A stretch of DNA of 64,000 nucleotides, taken from NCBI GenBank assembly GCA_018343915.1, contig JABRWF010000005.1:655001-719000 (forward strand), in the 5' to 3' direction. Below the pieces are notes generated by a model. The model was not told the origin of the DNA, ran no database searches, and worked only from the letters and a program-made list of their open reading frames with translations. The DNA comes from Agroathelia rolfsii. Taxonomy: Eukaryota; Basidiomycota; Agaricomycetes; Amylocorticiales; Amylocorticiaceae. Shown here piece after piece: positions 10,404 through 22,253 of this stretch (position 1 is its first letter; every line of letters begins with the position of its first letter). Made by a program: the position numbers and the translations under genes.

Positions 10404-13400
10404 GTGGTGTTGGTATTGGTGTTGCTGTTGTAGGCGGTAATGTTGTCGCTATCATCACACTCTATGTTCGTTGAGGGGGAAGGGGCGAAAAGTGAGAGAA
10501 GAAAAAAAATCTCAAGCGATCAGTTCCCCTGCTGTCTCTTTATCATCTCCCTCCCCTTGGCGTCTTTTTTCTTGTCGCTCACATCATTCAGCACTTATCC
10601 CCACTACTCTACTGGCCTGTGAACACGGACGGACTTAGTGCTTGAGTGTGTTCGGTGGGGCGGGCATAGTGCGGAGACGAGCGAGCGAGCGAGGTGAGGC
10701 TCGGGGGGGAGGGGGTGTCGCTCGTGCTATTTTTTTCTTTCTTGATCTTAGTCCCATTTCTTTTTTGTTTCTTTTTCTCCCTATCTCTCACCTGTTTACT
10801 TCCCCATCCCCCCAATCCTCTCCTCTACTCTCATACGCTATCGTGACTCAATACATACCAAATTCTTGTTACCTTTTTTTTTTTTTTTTTTTTTTATAAA
10901 CCCTCCTTGACCCGATTTCTTTTGTCTCTATCTCCACCACATATTCCTATCTTCGCCCCCACTACTTTACAATATCGCATCTCATTACACATATGTACAC
11001 GTATCATGTACATTGACACACGCATACGCACACACTAGAGATACGTCTCTACACTAGCATTTTCTTCTTGCCCCCTCCCTCTTCTATGTATATATTTAAG
11101 GAATTTTTCTTTTCTTCTCTTTCATTCAACGCACAATCATAACATTTTACAATGTCACTCGTCCGTTAATTCATCATCATCGTCGTTCTCGCTTTCGCCG
11201 CTATCCCGTTGTGTGGTACGGTTGTTATTTATGTATGCTATGTCGTGAATACCTGCTTTTTCTGCGTTTTTGATACCTACTTTTTTTTGCTCATGCCGTT
11301 ATGCTACGTTACAATTTTTATTTTATTTTTTACTCTCTTTCGTATATGTGTGCTATTATTGATATGGAACTTTTTGTTTTCTTCGTTATTTCGTCTCGTC
11401 CCATCTTCGTTTTTTATTTATTTATTAACCCCGCCCCGCTCTTTACCCTAGCAATAGATTTTATCGTACTGATTTCCTATATATATAGATGCGCCTTTTT
11501 TTTTTTTAATTCTCTCTTGAGTATGAGCGTTACGTTATCATTTAATGGATTTGTCTGTTCAAGGTTAAATTTGAAGTTTATAGCTGTTTTGTTTTGCTTG
11601 TGGATTTTTTTTCTTATGTGGCGTATGATTTTCGAGTTGTTTATTTATTTTATTTTATTTTTTCGTTCTGTCGTGTGGCGTGCGTTATGACGCGAGTTCC
11701 GATCGGTTGTAAATGCCTTGTTGCAACAGAGAGAAAAACCCTTTTTACGGAGGACGAGTAACTGTAAAAAGTTCCTTCGACTATACTACTCAATGAATTA
11801 TATAAATAAATAAATAAAAGGTGGACTACGTTGATACAATTATTACTATTTTAGCGTAAATGTGCTTTGATTGTTCACTGATGAATTAAATATCCAAGTC
11901 AGATCAGGACGGCATCATCATCATGTGAGTGCAAAACGTTATCGTGCACACACACCTAAACGGAGCAAGTGGGGTTATCGAGCTGTATACGTGTGCAGTG
12001 ATGTGTGCGGATTTAGAGGACGACTTGGCAAGGTGCTATGTGTGGTCTAGACGCGTGTGATGGTGGTGTATTATCGGACAGAGCACAGGTGTCGGCCATG
12101 CCTTTTTTTCTTTTTCTTTTTTTTTTAGCTGTTCCCTATATAGCTCTGGATGACAATGGCTCGGGGGATGGGGAATTAGTTATCTCTGCTTGCCGAGGTA
12201 AAAGAGTTGAGGGTTGGGGAGGAGGACGTAACCAGTCCTTTCGATCTGGCTTACCGCCCTCTATAAAATAAACTTATACAGGAAAGTTGCGCCTAGTGAT
12301 TTTGTTATTGGTGCATCGCTTTGGATGCTCCACATGTTTTGAATAGTACCTCGAGAGCATGGGTGGGCGAAGGGGCAGTGTTTTCTTGGATCGATAATCA
12401 ATAAGAGGGCTATGCGAAAGCTCCTGAGCACCCGAAGCACAGCTCATGTGGAGGTGAGGAACCGTTTACAGGTCCAAACCCGGGCCGGATAGACCTCTCC
12501 GTATCTCATGATGTTCTGTAAATGTACACGGATCATCGATACGACGCGAGCGGGCATAAGCTCATTAATGAGGAGCAAAAAGAGAGAAAGAAAGAAAAAG
12601 AAGAGAGCAGGACGAAAATAATGAGGTTTCGTCATGATCGCCATCATACGTATGCGGATTGCGGATGATAATCAAGCCACTGCTATTACATCACCAACCG
12701 AGGAGAAGGCAGAAGAGGGTATGATTTCGGTGGGGAATGTTCTCTGCACATAGCACGGATATGTCCGGAATAGCTACTGCTATTTGTTCGTCTTTATGCT
12801 GTGGGAGTAGATTTATATTCTCCATAGCGTATGCGAGACTAATGAACAATACATACAAGAATCGACGTAGTTCCGAACAAGGGGCTTGGATGCAGTGATC
12901 GGTCGTTTTTGGTACGCTCTGTGGGGGCGCTGCGCTCGGCCTTGATATGCCACCGAATAAATCTATTTCGAGTAGCGTGGCGCTACAGAAGGGAGGTACG
13001 ATGGAGCAAATTCCTGTTCATTTCGCACTCCATGCTCCTTTCCGTGTAATGAAAGGGGGGGGGGCATACTTTTGTATTGAATAAAGATAACTTTGTCATA
13101 CCGTTTGTAATCGCTTGCTTGGAAAATGCGAGGATTTACGGGGAAGAATCGGAAACAAGGAGATGATATCGGAAATGTGGTGGTGTGCTATCCATCATAG
13201 TTAGGGGCGTATAGGTACGAATGGCTTGGATATTATTCCAAACCATTCCGTTGATGGGTGGATTCTCGAACTGAACTCTGGTGCGATTCACACACTGTTA
13301 CTGCTATTGGATCGGAAATTTCAATTCCTAGCAGGATCCTCGGAGTAGCACTCTTAGATCTTCTGGTTTACGCTGGCGATAAAGCCCAAAGAAAAGAGAC

Positions 13401-13845
13401 TACGAACAAGCGCGAATAATACATGCAAGTCGATTGAAAAGGAACAATACTAAAACATGGCTTTCTCAGGCTGATGAGTCATAGCATCATTCAACGTCGA
13501 TATAAGATTAGACAAGCATATCCGAAAGGGCTGTGGCTGATGGAGCGTCTTGCATGGTATCAGTAGTCGCTGTCTGAATTGATAGTCAACTTGAGCTCAA
13601 GACTCGGGTAAGTGCTAGTCACTATATTATTTTATGCAGAGCCATGTCAGAAAACCCATGTTTTTCAAGAAGGGTAAATTCACAGAGGTCATTGTGTCCA
13701 GTGTTGCCAGTAATACGCGTGCCAGTGGTTGCAGCACAACCGAGGCACATCCGAAATGCCGAATTGATTGAGGCAACCGTGACAGGCTGCGCGTCATGTC
13801 ACACATTCGTGCCATCATGTCACGGATGTGCTCACACTCTGTGAA
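10404..13845. other. 3.4 kb T-rich intergenic region
   Basis: This begins with the 3' UTR of the Ser/Pro-rich gene and continues with strongly T-biased DNA to about 11700 (long T runs; TTTATTTATTTTATTTTATT), an AAAT-repeat tract near 11805-11820, then ordinary AT-rich DNA. Frames at 11209-11451 and 11301-11690 encode only Phe/Leu/Ile-rich translations of the T-bias. No gene, RNA or transposon is supported. Confidence 0.55.
10874..10895. repeat. Poly-T run
   Basis: About 22 consecutive T residues. Confidence 0.9.
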
Positions 13846-16800
13846 ATGTCTTCCGATGAGGCTCTTACATATGCAGACGACGACGGTTTCTGGCCAGTCT
13901 CCGAGATCACTGCCGAACGCCCCAGAGAATACCGCGTGAAATGGGAAGGTGTAAATCCTAAAACTGGCGAGCCCTGGGAGGAGAGCTGGGTCCCGAAACG
14001 AGACTGCACTGCAGACCTGGTTGCAAAGTGGAAGCGCAGCAGAGCTGGTGATAGGGCGTCAGGTTGGAGCATATTCCGTTGTCCAAAAAAAAAAAGAAAA
14101 AATATTTTTGCTTATGCATAGTCCCAAATGTGATATATATAAAAAGCCGATGTTGTCGCGGTTGCGCGGAAAGTACCAACCAAGTCGAAAAAGACAAAAC
14201 TTGCCACAACGCCCTCTGTCGAATCTCGTGCACCTTCAAGTGATGTTCCAAAATCGCGTCTCAAGTCACGCTCGGTAGATCAGGATTCGTCTGCCAGAAG
14301 TCCCTCGCGAAAGCCCCCGTCATCTATATCGTCCAAGAGCAAGGCGCCCACTCCCGCATTGTCGGCCAAGATTGGCCAAAAACGAAAGTTGACAAAATTG
14401 TCTGAGGTAGAAGGCTCCGGCCATGGATCTATACCAAGAAAGAAGCGCAGGATACAGAGATCTCCGCTACCTGAGGAAGAGGAAGAGTTTGAATCAGATC
14501 CACCTGCGCGAGAAACTTCGGGACATGACACAAGGGCTTCTCGCATTGACTCGCACACATCGCGGAGCGTAGACACGGAGGACGAAGGCGAAGTTCATGC
14601 GCTGCTCAATCCATCCACAGACAATCTTAGCACGATTGAGAATCCTGTGGGAACTTCTGACATCAAGCCGCAGATATTTCCACCCCCGAAGGAGAAATAC
14701 GGACCTCCAAGGGCCTACAAGAAACGAAAGAAGGCTGCATCTACTGTGCCCAACGATCAGTCTAGTATTAGCAGCAACCATCGTGCAGTAGATACGGTCG
14801 AGTATGACCATGAAATGCGACAACCTTCTCCAGAACCTGCGAATGAACCTACGCGTATCGAGCCCAGTGTTCAACGACGCGGGGTGCCTAAGAAGACAAC
14901 TTCTTCCAAACGAATCATTCCACTAACTTCGGAATCGGACGTTGGCGAAGTGGAGCCCTCTCATGCCGGACCACATTCTTCAAGAGAAGAACCATCGGTC
15001 AAGAAGGCCACATCGTCCCCCGGCATTCGACAGGGCGGCAGGATACCTAAAAAGACTGTTTCTCTTCAGCCTGCCGATCCCATTATATTGGAATCGGATA
15101 CTGACGAAGCAGAGCCCTCTCGTTCTGGATCACGTCCTTCACGAAGACACTCTATCGAGAAGGTTGCATCAGCCCCTAGGCATCGCGAGGGAGCATCACC
15201 TCAAGGCGAGGGCGCCAGTAATGATCCTCAGCAAGACATAATTGAGGTGGTTGACGACTCGCAGGAGGGCGACGATTTACACTCTGGAAAAGTGAAGACA
15301 ATTGATCTGAGCACCGTCGATCAATCCCATCCATTGACTTCTGCAAAAGCCAAATCCGACATCCGGGCTAATCCAATGCTTGCTGCATCACACGACCAGA
15401 GCCGACCCTCAGAAAGTCCTGGTCTTCCACCCGTGCTTCCTCGCTCTAGCTCTGGTGCTCAGACAGTTGCTGCTGCCCTGATCAGAAACAGTATTGCAAA
15501 CGACGACTCTTTGATTCCGGAAACTAACACTCAGTCGTCTGTGAAATCCCGTACCAATTCGCAGTCGCAGAAATCCAACCTGTTTCCATCAGCCAGTCAA
15601 CATGAGGGACCAGCTACTTCGCCTCCAGTCCTCTCAGTCTCTACAAAGAGTCCAGAAGTGGTGCAGAAAAAACCTAGCGATACAGGTTCGAAGAAACCCA
15701 TGGGTCCTGTGCCAGTCGTCTCCGAGAATGTCTTCAAGGCAAATTTCCCAAACATTGCCGCTGAAGAGGAAGAAGAGGACGATTCCATTCAGCAATTCAG
15801 TTCGCCTGTCAAACCTAGAGCTTCACCTGTCAAATCTTCACAACCTTTTCCTGCGAAAGAAGTAGTCGAATTGCCGAAATCGACTAAAAAGCGTCAACTC
15901 CCTTGGTCAACGACCCGTGACACGACGCTCGCATCTTCAAATCAGTTACAAGTAATTCCAAGCCCGCCTACTAGCAGTCGAAGTAACGATACACCTATAA
16001 AGTCTACCATGCTCCCCGCCGCTCCAGTTCGCCGTCACGCAAGAACCGAGAGTGATCTTGGACCCGAGATTGGCAAAGCCGTCACCGCTCCTGAACCTCC
16101 GATTAACGAAGAGCTCGTTCGACAGATGGAAGACGGGTACATTGATCCAGATAGGGGCGCCACTGCTCAGGAAGAAGAATCCATGACACAGGAAGAGACT
16201 CCCAACTTGGCTCCGTGCGCGTCGCCGCATCAAAACTTCGAGCCCGAGGAAGAAGAAGAGACGACGCAGGACGTTTTGGACAGTCATCTGCGCTTCCTTG
16301 GGGTGCCACCCTTAAATGAGGAAGAAGAGTCGGGATCGTACCATGGCGCTTCCAAGGCACCTTCACCCACACGCTCGGAACAGGCCAACCGCGTGGATAC
16401 CTCTAGGCCGCCATCCCCTATGGATGCTGAGGTACATTTAAAGTGCTGGGTATATATCCACATTTCTCATATAACCCTTTCTAGGTCGCAGAACCCCCAG
16501 CTCCATCCAACGCAGACACTACGTCGCCCGAAGATACCACTGTCCCAGTTCAGGATGCTCAAGATGTCCGAGAGGAAGAGATCCTACCATTTCATGCAAC
16601 AGAAGCCGATTTCGAACAACGCGATTCGCCAGCTCCCCAGCCTAATGACGTCAAAGCCAAGCTGAGAATGCTCACATCAGCTAACGAGACTTTAACCAGG
16701 CGGTGCGGTGAGCTCTTACGTCAGATTCAGACACTGAAGGAAGAAGAAGTCAAGCGGACAGAGGACCGGGACAAATTAGCAGAATCTTCCGAATCGTTGC

Positions 16801-18371
16801 GCGCCTCTCTAGAGTCTCACGAACGTATTGCCCAGGAGCTTCGCGAATCCATCAAAGAGCTTCAGACCGCTAGGGATGAGTTGCTTGAACAGGTTGATGC
16901 GCATAAGAAACTGGAAGCTTCTTGGAGATTGGACCAGGTGCAACTGCAACAAACCCTCGATTCGCTCACAGCCTCAAAGGCGGCTCAAGACATTCAACTA
17001 GAAATGGCTCATGCGGAGTATCAAGCGCTCAGCCTTCAGCAGGGCGAACTTCAGCAGAAGCTAGATGATGCTGAACAGAGTTTTAAAACCCTCGATACCG
17101 AGGTTGCAACTGTGCGAGCATCCGTGGAAGAGTTGTCTTCCTCCAAACAGTCTCTGGAGACCAGTCTCGCGCAGGCTCTCGACGAAAAGATGAAACTCGC
17201 TCAACGCCACAGCACCGATGAGGCCAAGCAGGCCCCTTCCGGTCCCAGCTCGTCCAACGAACACCTCAAGGCCTTGGCAGACTTGAGGGCCGCCCAAGAA
17301 GCTAAAGCAGCTAAGCTTCGCGAACTGTATGAAGAATCCATGCGTGAAGCCCAAGAGACCGCCGCCGTTTTGCGTGTCTACAAAGTCGACGATCAGACAT
17401 CTTCAATAGCAGAAAGTAACACTCTGCGACGAGAGTTGTCAAATCTCATCGAGGAGGACCCGCTCTCGAGCGGCGTTTCAAGTGGTGCTGCTGACTCGGA
17501 GGACCTGACGAGTCTATCGCTGGATGAGCTTGTAGCCCGATTGAAACGCAAATTGTCAGATTACAAGACTCGAAACTCGGAGCTCATCGCGGAGAAGGAG
17601 ACCATATCCAATGCCCGCAACGATCTTGCTACCAAGCTCGAAACCGCAGAGAAGGACAAGTCATTGGCTGAATCAAACAACGTTAGTCTTTCGGCCACGG
17701 TCGAGGCCCTAACGCAATCCAAAACATCCGCAGAAAAAGACGTAGATCTATTCCGCAAGATGTATGGGGAGGCATCGCAGTATGTCTCCGAAGTCAGGGC
17801 GGAGAACAAGGCTTTGGAGAAGCGTGCTTCCATTGCCGAGTCGCAGGCTCAAGATGGCCTGGCGAACATTCGAGCTTTCTACGAGACTCAGGTGTCTACG
17901 CTCAAGATGGAGGTTACTCGACTACGCAAGATATCCGAAATCGAGGCGGCACGAGACACTAGAACTGACGACGAAGTCCGACGGCGGGCGGCGGAGGAGC
18001 CTGAACTTCGTAGAGAGTTGGCGAAACTAAAGATTAGGAATCTGGAGCTAGAGCAAAGACAGCGAGAGCAGTTGCGTACTAGTTATGCTCGACAGGAACA
18101 TGCATTTTTGGAGCGCCAACGGGATGCTTGGCGCGTGGAAGCACTGGCGCTTCGTCAAAGTGCAGACGAGACTGAGTCATCCTCAGGCAGCAAGGATGTG
18201 GTATATATCTGCCAATGGAGGATCGGGGAAGCGGGGGATTTGTGTCCGGGGAATTTCACGGAATGGGATGTACGTCTTGATTATCGTCTCTTTTTCAAAA
18301 GGATCGGTTACTGATCGTAGTCACAGAATTTCCTTGCGCACATGGAAGCACATTGCACGCAGACACCTTGA
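13846..18371 (+). CDS. Chromodomain protein with long coiled coil and C-terminal zinc-finger-like motif
   Basis: Four exons (13846-14047, 14147-16431, 16485-18269, 18327-18371) give a phase-perfect 1,438 residues. Residues about 13-65 form a chromodomain (FWPVSEI, YRVKWEG, ESWVPKRDCT, W-K end), the module that reads methyl-lysine on histones. About 750 disordered, highly charged Ser/Pro-rich residues follow, with basic patches (PRKKRR) suggesting nuclear import and a diverged tandem repeat around PKKT...SD..E.EPS (about 14875-15190). Residues about 800-1390 are predominantly heptad-like coiled coil. The last 38 residues carry C-x10-C-x12-H-x3-H, split by the final intron. Likely a nuclear chromatin-associated scaffold. 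No orthologue is named with confidence. An upstream in-frame ATG at 13828 is less likely. Confidence 0.82.
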
Positions 18372-18889
18372 ACGCCCCTCTTTTTCATTTTCAAACGGGA
18401 CACATTGTTACTTTATTATACCCTTGTTTCTATTTTCTTGTAACTTGGAATTTCGTATATATGAGCACACTAATCGATTTCACAAGTTTGAACACGATGC
18501 CTCTGGATCGATCAGGCACGCCATCGGCATCTTCTTAGATTCAAACTCAGACTAGTGTATGTCAGCCCGGAACCAATGTCGGCCTCGTGCCGACCAACTG
18601 CTCATCTGTCTGAGAATTAATCAACGACTCGGATGTGTATTGCTCTCCGGGCCGGGTAGCGAGCCTTTACGAAGAATGCCAATGTCACGGCAGGGCAATA
18701 TCGACACGCGCCAGAATTACATGATCTACCATCATTTCCAAGGATTCGGCCAGCAATAACCTGAATGACATGGAGCCGCTGCAACACCGTCTCCTCTAGA
18801 CACCTACTCTGTTCTCTTTAGGCTCGTAGTCCTTTCTACGTTCCTAGCATAGTTTTCTCTCGATACTGCACCACACTATCTTTGCACTG
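18372..18889. other. Intergenic: terminator side of the chromodomain gene and DLD1 promoter
   Basis: 518 bp between two plus-strand genes. Only short frames are present. No clear TATA box was seen near 18890, as expected for a housekeeping gene. Confidence 0.5.
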
Positions 18890-21525
18890 ATGGTCATTTG
18901 GAGACGGCTTAGCAAGCTCGACAAGTCTACATCAGTCCTTAGACTCCGTGCCCCGAATCCTTCGCGCTGGCAAAGTACACATACCCGGCCAGAAGTGCAC
19001 ACTAGCAGAGCAGGTTCAAGCTCATCAGCATTCCTCATTGGCTCCGTCGCCTTAGGAAGCGGGCTTGCAGGCTACGCTCTTGCCTTACGCTCCGAACGGA
19101 ACCTGGCTCCGGACAACGTAGCACAAGCCTCGCAAGTCCTTGGTACTAAGCCCAGTTATGGCACCCCAGAGGATTTCAAGAAAGCCATTGCCGAGCTTCA
19201 GGCCACTTTTCCCAATGAAGGATCTGTTACTACTGACCCAGGTGCCCTGCTATCTCATGGAAACTCACATGTAGACTATCATCCTGGTTGGCAGCTGATT
19301 TTTTCCTGATCAATACAATCTTATGCCAAACCAGCTATCCTTTTTTTTCAGGGAGACCCTATTCTGTCGTTGTATTTCCACATTCGACTGAAGATGTTGT
19401 GAAAATCGTAAAGATTTCGAACAAGTATCGCATGCCAATAACGGCTTATGCAGGAGGAACGAGTCTTGAGGGTTTGTATTTATCAACTATCCTTGTCATA
19501 TGGGTATACTCACTTTTGTTCTCTCTTAGGGCAGTTCCGTGGCGTACGTTTCTTATCTACGCTTCTAATTTATTTTTGTTTCGCTTATTTTCTTCTAGCC
19601 TTCAATTGGCGGAATTTCTGTTGACATGTCCGAGATGAATAAAATCATCGCCATTAATGGTTTGTTCTATTTTCTATGCGAGAAGCTTCAACTTACATTG
19701 TTTCTGAATTCCTCAGAGGCCGATTCGGACTTGATATGTCAACCAGGTGTAGGTTGGATGGAAATCAACGAGACACTCCAAGAAAAAGGTACGGGATTCT
19801 TCGCTCCCTATTTCAAGTAACTTCTGAACTTCAGACTCGTATACAGGAATACCTCTATTTTTCCCGGTAAATTAACTACCATGCGCGCTTGTATCTCTGC
19901 TGATAGGATCCAGATTGACCCAGCCCCAAGTGCGACCATAGGCGGAATCATTAGCAATGGAAGTTCTGGAAGTATGTCGTCATCATTTACCCATCGTGCC
20001 TTGACTTCTAATCGTGGGCCTTAGCCAATGCTGTTCGATACGGTACAGCCAGGGGAGAGTGGTTCCTTAACTTGGTCAGTGCTTATTAATGTCGCGACTA
20101 ACTTGCATCTCACCATCATTGTACTATTTTCTATCATTAAAGACTGTAGTTCTACCATCCGGGGAAGTCATCAAAACACGAAGCAGATCTCGAAAATCTT
20201 CTGTTGGCTTTGATACCACAAAATTATTTATTGGGGCGGAAGGCGAGTTATTTCTATTCATTTAAAGCCATGTTTTCTAATCAATTGACTGGCGGCTGTA
20301 TAGGTACCCTCGGCATTATCACCGAAGGTAGTTTTTAGTTCATATCGACGTGGTCTGCGGCTAGTGTTGAACGGAGTTTACATTAGTTACCCTCCGTCTG
20401 GCGCCCGTACTCCCAACGACTGTAGCTGTCGCTCAGTTCGACAATCTACGTCAGGCTGCAGAAGCCGTCAGGAAGGTCATCAACCATGGAGTTGGTGTCC
20501 GTGAGTATCATTCTTTCTCATATCCTCATTATACTTCAATAACGCCCCTACCCCCCCCCTTCCTATAGAATGCGCAGAGATTCTTGATGATAACTTCATG
20601 AGAGCAACAAACATGCATGGTCAGAGCTCTCGGAAATGGCCAGAAAAAGATAGCGTGTTCTTCAAGCTCCAAGGCCATTCCACTGAGGCATTGGTTGAGA
20701 TAAGGAAAATTGTGCAAGAAATTGTCAATAATGAGGGCTGCACAAGCTTCTCGATGGCTGATTCTCCCGAACAGGCTGAGGAGATCTGGGCTGACAGAAA
20801 AAATGCCTGTAAGTGCGGGAAAAATTGTAACTCATTTCGGACTGATTATTGAATGGATGATGTTTCAGTGTATAGTAGCCTAGCGCTAGCACCCGAAAGC
20901 AAGCCTATTTTCACCGATGTTTGGTACGGCCTCTATACCGGCCCGATCATCGTTCAACTTGGTTACTAACTCAGCTACCAGTGTTCCCGTATCGCGATTG
21001 CCAGATCTCATGTACGACACTAAGGAGGATGTCGCGCAATACAACATCCCATTCACAGTAGTTGCACATGCAGGCGATGGTATGTTTCTGTGTTGTAATC
21101 AAGTATCTAACTGTTTGACCCTTTCTTGGGCTGTAGGAAATTTCCACATTTTGCTTCTCTTCAAAGACGAAGCTGAGAAAGCCATCTGTGACAAGGTGGT
21201 AAAACGCATGGTTGAGCGGGCCATTGATCTTGACGGGACTTGTACAGGTAACAGGCACAAATTCTTTATTAGGATTCCGCTTTTTCTCACTATTTTTAGG
21301 GGAGCATGGCGTGGGCGAGGAGAAGAGCAAGTATCTGAAGCGTGAGCTCGGAGAGAACACGGTTGCGTTTATGAAGTCGGTCAAACAGGCCATCGATCCT
21401 TTATGGCTGTTTAATCCTGGCAAGGTAAGCCAATTCATCTGTCTTGCTTTTGCGCAGATATTTACTGAGGGATATTTCAAAAGCTCTATCCAGAAGACAA
21501 GGACACTGTAACAAAACATGAATAA
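18890..21525 (+). CDS. DLD1: D-lactate dehydrogenase (cytochrome c), mitochondrial
   Basis: FAD flavoprotein that oxidises D-lactate to pyruvate and passes electrons to cytochrome c in the intermembrane space. The N-terminus is basic and Ser-rich (mitochondrial presequence), with a hydrophobic segment (FLIGSVALGSGLAGYALAL) typical of the inner-membrane sorting signal. The FAD-binding PCMH domain shows VVVFPHSTEDVVKIV, YAGGTSLEG, SATIGGI and GAEGTLGI; the C-terminal half shows VVAHAGDGNFH and the HGVGEEK heme/substrate-side motif. About 17 exons restore a continuous frame of roughly 560 residues, including exons of only 14 nt (19530-19543), 20 nt (19847-19866) and 24 nt (20304-20327). The intron starting at 20243 has a GC donor. 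The end is LYPEDKDTVTKHE-stop. Identification is firm; some splice sites are by eye. Confidence 0.93.
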
Positions 21526-22253
21526 AAATATATGTATCATTTCAGTTCTCATATTTCCTTCGTAGCATCGCATGTTCCACCTCAATTTAGAATTTTGTGG
21601 GGTCGCGTGATAGTACCTCGATGATGGCTCGGAAAAATAGCCACGTCACAATTCCGGCAGTCTGAATACATAGGTATTTGTTTCAACGCCGGGTAGCACA
21701 GTCACTAGGTTGGTCACCATCTGCAGGGCCAGCTTCGGTCGTCACCTTGATTACCCCGAGGGGTCGGTAAACCATATCATATGAGGCGTAAGGCGCATAA
21801 GGTACTATTTTTCCATGCTCACCTGAATTGTGTCCAGCATCCGGGCCTACCGGCGGGCCTTCGTTTCCCGTTGGATGACATGCTCATGCGCGCTGTGTCT
21901 CGTCATGATCTGCCTTCTTCCGCTCATACAGACTTTACGCGTCGCCGTTTGTTGGGGTAGTAATGCGGGCCGCCTACTGCCACCTTACCCGCCGGCATAG
22001 GACAACCGCCAATTTTAGCTATACAGCCAGCTCATCTGTTCCATCAACATAGTCGCCAGATGGTGACAGGCAATACTAGTTTCGCCTGGCGTCTGCTGTA
22101 CGCGGCACCACATGTTGGAGGTCGTAGAGGCCATCTATTCTTATCGGACCCGACGACAGACTACAAAGCTGGGTGGTAGTCTTGAGCGCGTATATAAGTG
22201 TGTTGTACGCGCTCTCTCCTAAGGAAATTAAGCTTTGAGACCTATAGGCAGCA
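21526..22253. other. Intergenic region and promoter of the first GH43 gene
   Basis: A TATA box (TATATAAG, 22191-22198) lies 56 nt upstream of the ATG. Further up is ACCCCGAGGGGT (about 21754-21765), an inverted CCCC/GGGG arrangement containing an AGGGG stress-element core. No ORF of note. Confidence 0.5.
22191..22198 (+). promoter_or_regulatory. TATA box of GH43 copy 1
   Basis: TATATAAG, 56 nt upstream of the ATG at 22254. Confidence 0.55.

Noticed and set aside
11209..11690. Two hydrophobic ORFs of 80 and 129 codons
   Set aside because: They are translations of strongly T-biased intergenic DNA (Phe/Leu/Ile runs), with no motif or intron structure.
14359..14361. Start of the chromodomain gene's large exon at 14359
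   Set aside because: The codon there is TTG; the frame continues upstream through a splice acceptor at 14146 to the chromodomain exon.
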